Shown in pieces: positions 5,618 to 11,339 of a stretch of DNA of 11,339 bases. Every line of letters begins with the position of its first letter. Position 1 is the stretch's first letter. Source of the DNA: an uncultured Clostridium sp. Lineage in GTDB: Bacteria > Bacillota > Clostridia > Lachnospirales > Lachnospiraceae. Location of the stretch: NCBI GenBank assembly GCA_958442925.1, contig CAUCIO010000064.1, positions 1-11,339 of the forward strand, in the 5' to 3' direction. The position numbers were made by a program, and so were the translations under genes. The notes below the pieces were generated by a model. It was not told where the DNA came from and did not search any database. It saw only the letters and a program-made list of their open reading frames with translations.

Positions 5618-7306
5618 ATGAAACGATTAAATGGAGCAGAAATTGTCATCGAGTGCCTGAAGGAGCAGGGGGTAGACACAGTATTTGGCTATCCGGGAGG
5701 TTCAATTCTGAACATTTATGACGCCCTTTACAAGCACCAGGATGAGATTACACATATACTTACCTCCCACGAGCAGGGAGCTTCCCACGCAGCGGACGGA
5801 TATGCCAGAGCTACCGGAAAGGTAGGCGTATGCCTGGCCACTTCCGGTCCGGGAGCTACAAACCTGGTAACAGGAATTGCCACTGCCTACATGGATTCGA
5901 TTCCAGTGGTAGCCATTACCTGCAACGTAGGCGTGAACCTGTTGGGAAAGGACAGTTTTCAGGAAATTGATATTTTAGGCGTAACTATGCCTATCACGAA
6001 ATACAATTTTATTGTAAAGGATGTGACGAAGCTGGCTGACGTGATCCGAAGAGCCTTTCGGATTGCCGGAAGCGGCCGTCCGGGTCCTGTTCTGGTGGAT
6101 ATCACAAAGGATGTGACGGCAGCAGAGTGCGATTACGAGTATAAGCAGCCAGAGCCGGTGAAGCCTCAGTCCGACACGATTACAGAGGAGGATATGGAGC
6201 AGGCTCTATCCCTGATTCACGCTTCCCAGAAGCCTTTCATCTTTGTAGGCGGAGGAGCTGTGGCAGCCAATGCCTCTGAGGAACTGAAGGCATTTGCCCA
6301 TAAAATTCAGGCCCCTGTAGCTGACAGCTTAATGGGAAAGGGAGCTTTTGACGGAACCGATGAGCTTTATACCGGTATGATTGGAATGCATGGCACAAAG
6401 ACCTCCAATTTCGGAGTGGCGGAGTGCGATCTGCTGATTGTGGCAGGCGCCAGATTCAGCGACCGTGTGGTGGGAGATTCCTCACGGTTTGCCAAGAATG
6501 CCAAGATTCTCCAGCTGGATGTGGATCCGGCGGAGATCAATAAGAACATCCATACGACAGCCAGTGTGATTGGCGATCTGAAGGTGATTTTAAGAAGGCT
6601 CAATGCAAGGCTTGACCCGATGAACCACGAGGAGTGGATTGCCCATATTGACAGAATGCGGGATATGTACCCGCTGCGCTATAATAAGGAGCAGCTGACC
6701 GGCCCGTATATCATGGAAAAAATCTATGAGCTGACAGACGGGGAAGCCATCATTACGACAGATGTAGGACAGCATCAGATGTGGGCGGCTCAGTATTATA
6801 AATATAAGAAGCCCAGAACCTTCCTGTCCTCCGGCGGTCTGGGAACCATGGGCTATGGTCTGGGAGCCTGTATAGGCGCCAAGATGGGATGCAAAGATAA
6901 GACAGTGGTAAACATTGCCGGAGACGGATGCTTCCGTATGAATATGAATGAGATCGCTACGGCAGCCAGATATAATATTCCGATTATCCAGGTTGTATTT
7001 AATAATCATGTGCTGGGTATGGTGCGCCAGTGGCAGAACCTGTTCTATGGAAAGCGCTATTCCCAGACTGTGCTGGATGACCAGGTAGACTTCGTCAAAG
7101 TGGCGGAGGGACTGGGTGCAAAGGCCTACCGGGTAACAGAGAAGGATGAGTTTGAACGGGTATTTAAAGAAGCAGTGGAGTTAAATATTCCGGTTGTTAT
7201 TGACTGCCAGATTGGCTGCGATGACAAGGTATTTCCGATGGTTCCGGCAGGAAAGCCCATTGAGGATGCCTTTGATGAGATTGATCTGATGATCGAAGGA
7301 AAATAG
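5618..7306 (+). CDS. ilvB: Acetolactate synthase, catalytic (large) subunit
   Basis: A 562-residue thiamine-diphosphate and FAD enzyme that condenses two pyruvates to 2-acetolactate, or pyruvate with 2-oxobutyrate to 2-aceto-2-hydroxybutyrate. The three domains are in order: the pyrimidine-binding domain with FGYPGGSILNIYDAL (23-37), catalytic Glu52 in SHEQGASHAADGYAR, and TSGPGATNLVTGIA; the central FAD domain (about 190-330) with KDSFQEIDI before it and GARFSDRVVGD inside it; and the diphosphate domain with DVGQHQMWAAQ (382-391) and the Mg-TDP motif running from GDG (435-437) to NN (462-463). Trp472 in MVRQWQNLFYGKRYS is the residue that favours 2-oxobutyrate in biosynthetic AHAS, which argues for the anabolic rather than the catabolic butanediol enzyme. 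Start ATG 5618 has GAGGAG about 7 nt upstream. No small regulatory subunit gene follows; serC comes next after 60 nt. Confidence 0.96.
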   Translation: MKRLNGAEIVIECLKEQGVDTVFGYPGGSILNIYDALYKHQDEITHILTSHEQGASHAADGYARATGKVGVCLATSGPGATNLVTGIATAYMDSIPVVAITCNVGVNLLGKDSFQEIDILGVTMPITKYNFIVKDVTKLADVIRRAFRIAGSGRPGPVLVDITKDVTAAECDYEYKQPEPVKPQSDTITEEDMEQALSLIHASQKPFIFVGGGAVAANASEELKAFAHKIQAPVADSLMGKGAFDGTDELYTGMIGMHGTKTSNFGVAECDLLIVAGARFSDRVVGDSSRFAKNAKILQLDVDPAEINKNIHTTASVIGDLKVILRRLNARLDPMNHEEWIAHIDRMRDMYPLRYNKEQLTGPYIMEKIYELTDGEAIITTDVGQHQMWAAQYYKYKKPRTFLSSGGLGTMGYGLGACIGAKMGCKDKTVVNIAGDGCFRMNMNEIATAARYNIPIIQVVFNNHVLGMVRQWQNLFYGKRYSQTVLDDQVDFVKVAEGLGAKAYRVTEKDEFERVFKEAVELNIPVVIDCQIGCDDKVFPMVPAGKPIEDAFDEIDLMIEGK

Positions 7307-7366
7307 TGCCGGCAGATACAGGCGCTGACAGATAGAAAGAGAGAATAGATAGAAGGAGGAGCAGTT

Positions 7367-8449
7367 ATGAGCAGAGTCTACAATTTTTCGGCAGGTCCAG
7401 CCGTGATGCCTGAGGAGGTACTCAGGGAAGCGTCAGAAGAGATGATGGATTACAGGGGCTGCGGCATGTCAGTGATGGAGATGAGCCACCGCTCTAAAGA
7501 CTTTCAGGATATTCTCAAGGAGGCGGAGCAGGATCTGCGGGATTTAATGCATATTCCTGACAATTACAAGGTACTGTTTATCCAGGGCGGCGGCCATATG
7601 CAGTTTGCCATGGTTCCCATGAACCTGATGAAAAATAAGGTGGGAGATTACATTATCACCGGCCAGTGGGCCAAGAAGGCGTTTAAGGAGGCTCAGATGT
7701 ATGGAACAGCCCATGCGATTGCCTCCAGTGAGGACAGAACCTTCAGCTATATTCCGGACTGCTCCGACCTTCCGGTAGACGAGGATGCAGACTACGTATA
7801 CATCTGCCTGAACAATACCATTTACGGAACAAGATTTCCGGAGCTTCCCAATACAAAGGGAAAGATTCTGGTGGCGGATGTGTCCTCCTGCTTCCTGTCC
7901 GAACCGTTAGATGTGTCTAAATTTGGAATTATCTGGGGCGGAGTACAGAAAAACGTAGGTCCTGCCGGAATGGCCATTGCCATTGTAAGGGAGGATCTGA
8001 TCACAGAGGACGTCCTTCCCGGAACACCTACCATGCTTCGATATAAGACCTACGCTGACAATGATTCTCTCTATAATACGCCTCCGACCTACTGCATTTA
8101 TATCTGCGGAAAGGTATTTAAGTGGCTGAAAAAGCAGGGCGGTCTTGAGGCTATGAAGGAGAAAAATGAGAGAAAGGCAAAGCTTCTCTATGATTTTCTG
8201 GATGAAAGCCAGATGTTTAAAGGAACCGTTGAAAAGAAAGACCGATCTCTGATGAATGTGCCTTTTGTGACAGGATCTGAGGAGATGGATGCCAAATTTA
8301 TAAAGGAAGCAAAGGAAGCTGGATTTGTAAACTTAAAGGGCCATAGAACTGTAGGCGGAATGAGAGCCAGCATCTACAACGCCATGCCGGAAGAGGGTGT
8401 GGCAAAGCTGGTAGAGTTTATGCGGGAATTTGAGAAGAAAAACAGCTGA
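7367..8449 (+). CDS. serC: Phosphoserine aminotransferase
   Basis: A 360-residue PLP enzyme that converts 3-phosphohydroxypyruvate and glutamate to O-phosphoserine and 2-oxoglutarate. It starts with MSRVYNFSAGPAVMPEEVL, the family signature. Other landmarks are HRSKDF (41-46, substrate Arg42), QGGGHMQFAMVPMNL (73-87) around the PLP phosphate, Trp101 stacking on PLP, VADVSSCFLSEPLDVSKFG (169-187) with the PLP-contacting Asp171, the Schiff-base Lys195 in GGVQKNVGPAG, NTPPTYCIY (237-245) and the substrate loop LKGHRTVGGMRASIYNAM (323-340). Length is normal. The ATG has GAAGGAGGAG about 6 nt upstream, one of the strongest ribosome sites in the window. It sits between ilvB and serA with no terminator on either side, so it is read as part of one transcript. 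Confidence 0.97.
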   Translation: MSRVYNFSAGPAVMPEEVLREASEEMMDYRGCGMSVMEMSHRSKDFQDILKEAEQDLRDLMHIPDNYKVLFIQGGGHMQFAMVPMNLMKNKVGDYIITGQWAKKAFKEAQMYGTAHAIASSEDRTFSYIPDCSDLPVDEDADYVYICLNNTIYGTRFPELPNTKGKILVADVSSCFLSEPLDVSKFGIIWGGVQKNVGPAGMAIAIVREDLITEDVLPGTPTMLRYKTYADNDSLYNTPPTYCIYICGKVFKWLKKQGGLEAMKEKNERKAKLLYDFLDESQMFKGTVEKKDRSLMNVPFVTGSEEMDAKFIKEAKEAGFVNLKGHRTVGGMRASIYNAMPEEGVAKLVEFMREFEKKNS

Positions 8450-8474
8450 TTTGACAGCCAGGGAGGAAATGAAG

Positions 8475-9638
8475 ATGAGAAAGATTCACTGCCTGAACCC
8501 GATTTCCAAGTATGGGACAGGACTTTTTACAGAAAGCTATGAGATGACAGAGCACGCAGAGGAGGCTGATGGAATTCTGGTGAGAAGCGCCTCCATGCAC
8601 GGGATGGAGTTCTCTGAGAATCTGAGAGCTATAGCCAGAGCCGGAGCCGGAGTCAATAATATTCCTTTAGATGAGTGTGCCAGCCGCGGAATTGTAGTGT
8701 TCAACACGCCGGGAGCCAATGCCAACGGCGTAAAGGAGCTGGTATTGGCCGGTATGCTGTTAGCTGCCAGAGATGTGGCCGGAGGCATGAACTGGTGCAG
8801 GGAAAATGCAGGAAATGAAAATATTTCCAAAGATATGGAGAAGGCGAAAAAAGCCTTTGCCGGTCATGAAATTAAGGGAAAGAAGCTGGGAGTCATCGGA
8901 CTGGGAGCTATCGGAGCGGAAGTGGCGAATGCAGCCGCCGGCCTGGGCATGGAGGTGCTGGGCTATGATCCGTTTATTTCTGTCAATGCTGCCTGGATGC
9001 TTTCCAGAGACGTGCGCCACATTACAGATTTAGATACCATTTACAGTGAGTGCGATTACATTACTGTCCATGTGCCGCTTCTGGACTCCACCAGGGGCAT
9101 GATTAACAGGGAAAGCATGGGAAAGATGAAGGATGGAGTTGTAATTTTAAATTTTGCCAGAGATCTGCTGGTGAATGACGCAGACATGAAGAATGCTCTG
9201 GCTGAAGGAAAGGTAAAGCGCTATGTGACAGACTTCCCCAATCCGACTGTCATGGAGATGGAGCATGTGATTGCAACACCACATCTGGGTGCTTCCACAG
9301 AGGAATCGGAGGATAACTGTGCTCTGATGGCCGTCAAAGAGCTGATGGATTATCTGGAAAATGGAAATATCCACCATTCTGTTAATTATCCGGACTGTGA
9401 TATGGGAGTCTGTGCTTCTGTCAACCGTGTAGCTCTGCTTCACATGAATATCCCTAATATGATCGGACAGATTTCCGCTATTCTGGCTGCAACAGATATG
9501 AATATTGCCAACATGGTCAACAAGAGCCGGGACAAATACGCCTACACTATGATCGACCTGGAAACAAGAGTCGATCAGGAGACGCTGGAAAAATTAAAGG
9601 GAATTAAAGGAATGATGAGAGTCCGCGTGATTCAGTAG
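8475..9638 (+). CDS. serA: D-3-phosphoglycerate dehydrogenase, short form with C-terminal ACT domain
   Basis: A 387-residue NAD-dependent enzyme that oxidises 3-phosphoglycerate to 3-phosphohydroxypyruvate, the first step of serine synthesis. N-terminal substrate domain: GILVRSASMHGM and ARAGAGVNNIPLDECASRGIV (54-74). Rossmann domain: LGVIGLGAIGAEVA (138-151) with the GxGxxG loop at 142-147 and Asp165 after it. Catalytic Arg229 (NFARD) and His270 (TPHLGAST) are present; the usual Glu of the Arg-Glu-His set is not at its expected place (see findings). Residues about 318-387 (VALLHMNIPNMIGQISAIL onward) form an ACT domain, which in other SerA enzymes binds serine for feedback inhibition. Start ATG 8475 is chosen because AGGGAGGA lies 7 nt upstream; the in-frame ATG 8469 is too close to that site and ATG 8430 lies within serC. 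It starts 25 nt after the serC stop and overlaps the convergent peptidase gene by 35 nt at its 3' end. Confidence 0.93.
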   Translation: MRKIHCLNPISKYGTGLFTESYEMTEHAEEADGILVRSASMHGMEFSENLRAIARAGAGVNNIPLDECASRGIVVFNTPGANANGVKELVLAGMLLAARDVAGGMNWCRENAGNENISKDMEKAKKAFAGHEIKGKKLGVIGLGAIGAEVANAAAGLGMEVLGYDPFISVNAAWMLSRDVRHITDLDTIYSECDYITVHVPLLDSTRGMINRESMGKMKDGVVILNFARDLLVNDADMKNALAEGKVKRYVTDFPNPTVMEMEHVIATPHLGASTEESEDNCALMAVKELMDYLENGNIHHSVNYPDCDMGVCASVNRVALLHMNIPNMIGQISAILAATDMNIANMVNKSRDKYAYTMIDLETRVDQETLEKLKGIKGMMRVRVIQ

Positions 9639-10965
9639 AACAGGCAGGGACATTTCTGCATTCAAGGGATACCGGAACTGAGAAAGCAGCAGGGCAGGCC
9701 TTATGGCCTGACTGCTGCTGTTTGCTGTTTTCAGGTTCTGGGAGCGTTGACTTTTTGGCTTCTTCTGCAGCTGGATCTTTCATTTCGTAGATTCGCTTCC
9801 ATTCCTTCGTGCCGTTCTGCCTGGCTGCTTCCGACTGATTAATTCTTAAAAACTTCATCAGCTCATAGCAGTTGATCCAGATTTCTCCGTTGCCCTCCTT
9901 CTGGGATTCGTCGAAGATGAGCTGAAGGCCGAAATGGAGATGTGTTTTGTCAATATTGTTGGTGTTTTCTGCAGAACTGTAGCCAGTCCGGCCCATGTAT
10001 CCGATGACTTCCCCGGCAGTGACGATGCTTCCCTCAGAGAGGCAGCTCTGGTAGGGATAGTCTTTTCTCAGATGGGCGTAATAATAATACCGCTTTTTAT
10101 CAAAACTGCGGATGCCGATGCGCCAGCCGCCGTACTGATTCCAGCCCATGGTCTCCACATAGCCGGATTCTGCGGCCATGACAGGAGTGCCCGTCTGCCC
10201 CATCATGTCATGGCCCAGATGTTTCCGCTTATAGCCGTAGGAGCGTGAGACGCCGAAATCGTCGTAGTCTGTGTAAGCAAAGCCCTTGGCAATGGGATGA
10301 AAGCCTTTCAGTCCGTATTTTGTTACCCAGACTTTTTCCGGATCCTGGCTGGAGGAGGGAGAAGCGGAGGAAGAGGGATGATCCTCCTGGATCCGGGCAT
10401 CGGACAGAGCGAAGGATGGCGCCTCAGAAACAGGAATTTCAATTTCATAGTATCCTACCAGTCCGCCCAGAACAGCTGTATAGGCTTCCAGATAGTAGGG
10501 ATACTGTTTCACATCAGCAGAGAGCTGTTCCATGGAAATACCGTTCTGAAGGCGCTCAGCCAGCTCATCCATGTCAGCTTCCTGATAATTGGAAAAATCG
10601 CCTCCGTATCTGGCGCCCAGGAAGGCCAGAAGCTCAATCCAGTTCAGGTGAATCTGCTGCTGACAGGTGGCTACGTCCAGCCGGAAGGCTTTTGTCATAG
10701 CTTCCTCCGGAACATTAAAATCGACCCACTTGATCAAATGATTTTGCTGGGAATCTGCTCCGGCTGTACCGATGCGCTCCTGAGAGAGAAGAGACAGCAG
10801 ACAGCTGGCGGCAGGAGAGTGTGGATATGCTTTTAAAATCAGACATCCCCCGAGAAACAGCAGAGCCAGAATTTCGGCAGAGATGAGGAAACCAGCACGT
10901 TTTCGGTAAAAAAATAATAAAATCCTGTCATAGGCATTAGAAATCCGTTTCCATATGCTTCGCAC
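9604..10965 (-). CDS. Membrane-anchored M23-family (LytM-type) metallopeptidase
   Basis: A 453-residue protein predicted to cleave peptidoglycan cross-bridges outside the membrane. From the GTG start, residues 1-23 are basic (RSIWKRI, RKR), 24-44 form one hydrophobic segment (AGFLISAEILALLFLGGCLIL), and the rest should be extracytoplasmic. LGGC at the end of that segment resembles a loose lipobox, but a signal anchor is more likely. Residues about 80-175 form an uncharacterised helical region, followed by a Ser-rich linker (about 197-206). The M23 domain (about 211-375) carries a full zinc set: His249 and Asp253 in HLGHDMMGQTGTPVMA, His298 in YYYYAHL and His342/His344 in THLHFGL, so it should be catalytically active. 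GTG 10965 is chosen because GGAGGGT lies 5 nt upstream; the in-frame ATG at 10983 lacks a ribosome site. The last roughly 48 residues are low-complexity and coded across the serA terminator and the serA 3' end, and may not be native (see findings). Confidence 0.88.
   Translation of the reverse strand: MRSIWKRISNAYDRILLFFYRKRAGFLISAEILALLFLGGCLILKAYPHSPAASCLLSLLSQERIGTAGADSQQNHLIKWVDFNVPEEAMTKAFRLDVATCQQQIHLNWIELLAFLGARYGGDFSNYQEADMDELAERLQNGISMEQLSADVKQYPYYLEAYTAVLGGLVGYYEIEIPVSEAPSFALSDARIQEDHPSSSASPSSSQDPEKVWVTKYGLKGFHPIAKGFAYTDYDDFGVSRSYGYKRKHLGHDMMGQTGTPVMAAESGYVETMGWNQYGGWRIGIRSFDKKRYYYYAHLRKDYPYQSCLSEGSIVTAGEVIGYMGRTGYSSAENTNNIDKTHLHFGLQLIFDESQKEGNGEIWINCYELMKFLRINQSEAARQNGTKEWKRIYEMKDPAAEEAKKSTLPEPENSKQQQSGHKACPAAFSVPVSLECRNVPACSTESRGLSSFL
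9685..9731 (+). terminator. Strong rho-independent terminator after serA
   Basis: AGCAGCAG (9685-9692) pairs with CTGCTGCT (9712-9719), and CAGGCC (9695-9700) pairs with GGCCTG (9705-9710) around a TTAT loop, with a small GG/A internal bulge. GTTTGCTGTTTTC follows. It begins 46 nt after the serA stop and closes the ilvD-ilvB-serC-serA transcript. On the minus strand the hairpin is also symmetric, with only a short T-rich tail (TTTCTC), so it may act weakly there. It lies entirely inside the reading frame of the convergent peptidase. Confidence 0.88.
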
Positions 10966-10970
10966 AAAGA

Positions 10971-11000
10971 ACCCTCCAATCATACGCCGGACAAACGGCG
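10971..11000 (-). promoter_or_regulatory. Ribosome binding site and upstream hairpin fixing the GTG start of the M23 gene
   Basis: On the minus strand GGAGGGT (10977-10971) sits 5 nt before GTG 10965, which decides the start over ATG 10983. Just upstream is a short inverted repeat, CGCCG (10985-10989) and CGGCG (10996-11000), with a 6-nt spacer, which would form a small stem in the leader of this gene. Confidence 0.55.
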
Positions 11001-11075
11001 GAATATGCTTATTCAGATCATATGAGGACAGGAAGCCGGTTATGACAGGCAGGGCAGGAAGAATGAGTGGCAGAA

Positions 11076-11104
11076 GAGAAATTTTCTCAGAATCAGAGTA
11101 TAAA
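11076..11104. promoter_or_regulatory. Divergent intergenic region: palindrome and possible -10 element
   Basis: GAGAAATTTTCTC (11076-11088) is a perfect 6-bp inverted repeat around one T. The overlapping 15-mer at 11080-11094 matches the Bacillus CodY consensus AATTTTCWGAAAATT at 12 of 15 positions by my count. TATAAA at 11099-11104 could be the -10 of the thioesterase gene, but its -35 (GAGAAA at 17 bp spacing) is poor. On the minus strand a TATGAT at 11023-11018 could be the -10 of the peptidase gene, also with a poor -35. The site lies between two divergent genes and could control either. Confidence 0.3.
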
Positions 11105-11124
11105 ACTACAGAAAGGAAGGAAAG

Positions 11125-11339
11125 ATGGAAGATTTGAATCAGAACAATCAGAAGGCAGAGGAGCTAAATTTCAGAACTGCTCTGGGAATTAGAATTGTAG
11201 AGAGAGGAGAAGGATGGGCCAGGGGAGAGATGAAGGCAGAAAAGCTTCATCTGAATCCCCTGGGAATTATCCATGGAGGCTGCCTGTTTTCCCTGGCAGA
11301 CACTGTGTCAGGAAGCGCCGTTATAGGATACGGCTGCCG
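11125..11339 (+). CDS. PaaI-type hotdog-fold acyl-CoA thioesterase (partial, 3' end outside window)
   Basis: The first 71 codons of a hotdog thioesterase that hydrolyses an acyl-CoA. The segment LHLNPLGIIHGGCLFSLADT holds the family signature NPxGxxHGGxxxxLAD, with His50-Gly51-Gly52 at the start of the long central helix and Asp59 within it; the following VSGSAV fits the helix end seen in PaaI and YbdB-like enzymes. The preceding segment (ALGIRIVERGEGWARGEMKAEK) is the usual first strand pair. ATG 11125 has AGGAAGG just upstream (11114-11120). The gene is divergent from the M23 peptidase, separated by 159 nt. The substrate cannot be assigned, and the C-terminal part is not visible. Confidence 0.85.
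   Translation, partial: MEDLNQNNQKAEELNFRTALGIRIVERGEGWARGEMKAEKLHLNPLGIIHGGCLFSLADTVSGSAVIGYGC

Noticed and set aside
7332..7353. Direct repeat AGATAGAA twice before serC
   Set aside because: It is an 8-bp purine-rich repeat next to the ribosome binding site and is expected by chance in such purine-rich sequence.
10245..10836. Plus-strand frames of 151 and 179 codons antisense to the M23 peptidase gene
   Set aside because: Both oppose a gene with a complete zinc-binding motif set, overlap each other in different frames, and have Arg/Pro/Ser-rich products typical of shadow frames.

Overview
The window looks like chromosomal DNA of an anaerobic Firmicute, most likely a Lachnospiraceae (Clostridium cluster XIVa) gut bacterium. 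This is inferred from strong GGAGG-type ribosome binding sites, mid-range GC, biosynthetic enzymes of clostridial type (a dihydroxyacid dehydratase lacking the first [2Fe-2S] cysteine, and a short single-ACT SerA), and tight same-strand operons. I see no mobile element, tRNA, rRNA, CRISPR array or phage gene.

Layout. (1) Positions 1-2322 hold the end of a plus-strand catabolic-looking operon: the tail of a VOC-fold protein, an FGGY-family sugar kinase and an HpcH/HpaI-type class II aldolase, with gaps of only 16 and 9 nt. It is closed by a rho-independent terminator at 2336-2386. (2) Positions 2387-2615 are a regulatory region with a 15-bp palindrome of LysR-regulator type (ATAA-N7-TTAT) and a near-consensus sigma-A promoter (TTGAAA-17-TATGAT) immediately upstream of leuB. 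(3) Positions 2616-9638 hold leuB, ilvD, ilvB, serC and serA, all on the plus strand. A terminator-like hairpin and a structured leader lie between leuB and ilvD. From ilvD onward there is no internal terminator, so ilvD-ilvB-serC-serA look co-transcribed. (4) A strong terminator follows serA, but it lies inside the 3' end of a convergent minus-strand gene for a membrane-anchored M23 metallopeptidase (9604-10965). (5) A divergent plus-strand hotdog-fold thioesterase gene (PaaI type) starts at 11125 and runs off the window.

How the genes work together. IlvB makes acetolactate from pyruvate (or acetohydroxybutyrate with 2-oxobutyrate). IlvD makes the branched-chain 2-oxo acids. LeuB performs the oxidative decarboxylation step of the leucine branch. 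SerA and SerC convert 3-phosphoglycerate to phosphoserine. The cluster therefore couples branched-chain amino acid synthesis with serine synthesis. It is incomplete: ilvC, a small acetolactate synthase subunit (ilvN/ilvH), leuA, leuC, leuD, a transaminase and serB are all absent here.

Most of the window is ordinary primary metabolism. The items most worth a second look are the probable LysR operator at leuB, the multi-hairpin leader before ilvD, the kinase/aldolase pair of unknown substrate, and the serA terminator embedded in the peptidase reading frame, where a one-base change in an A5 run would end the peptidase just before the hairpin. I found no convincing undescribed system.
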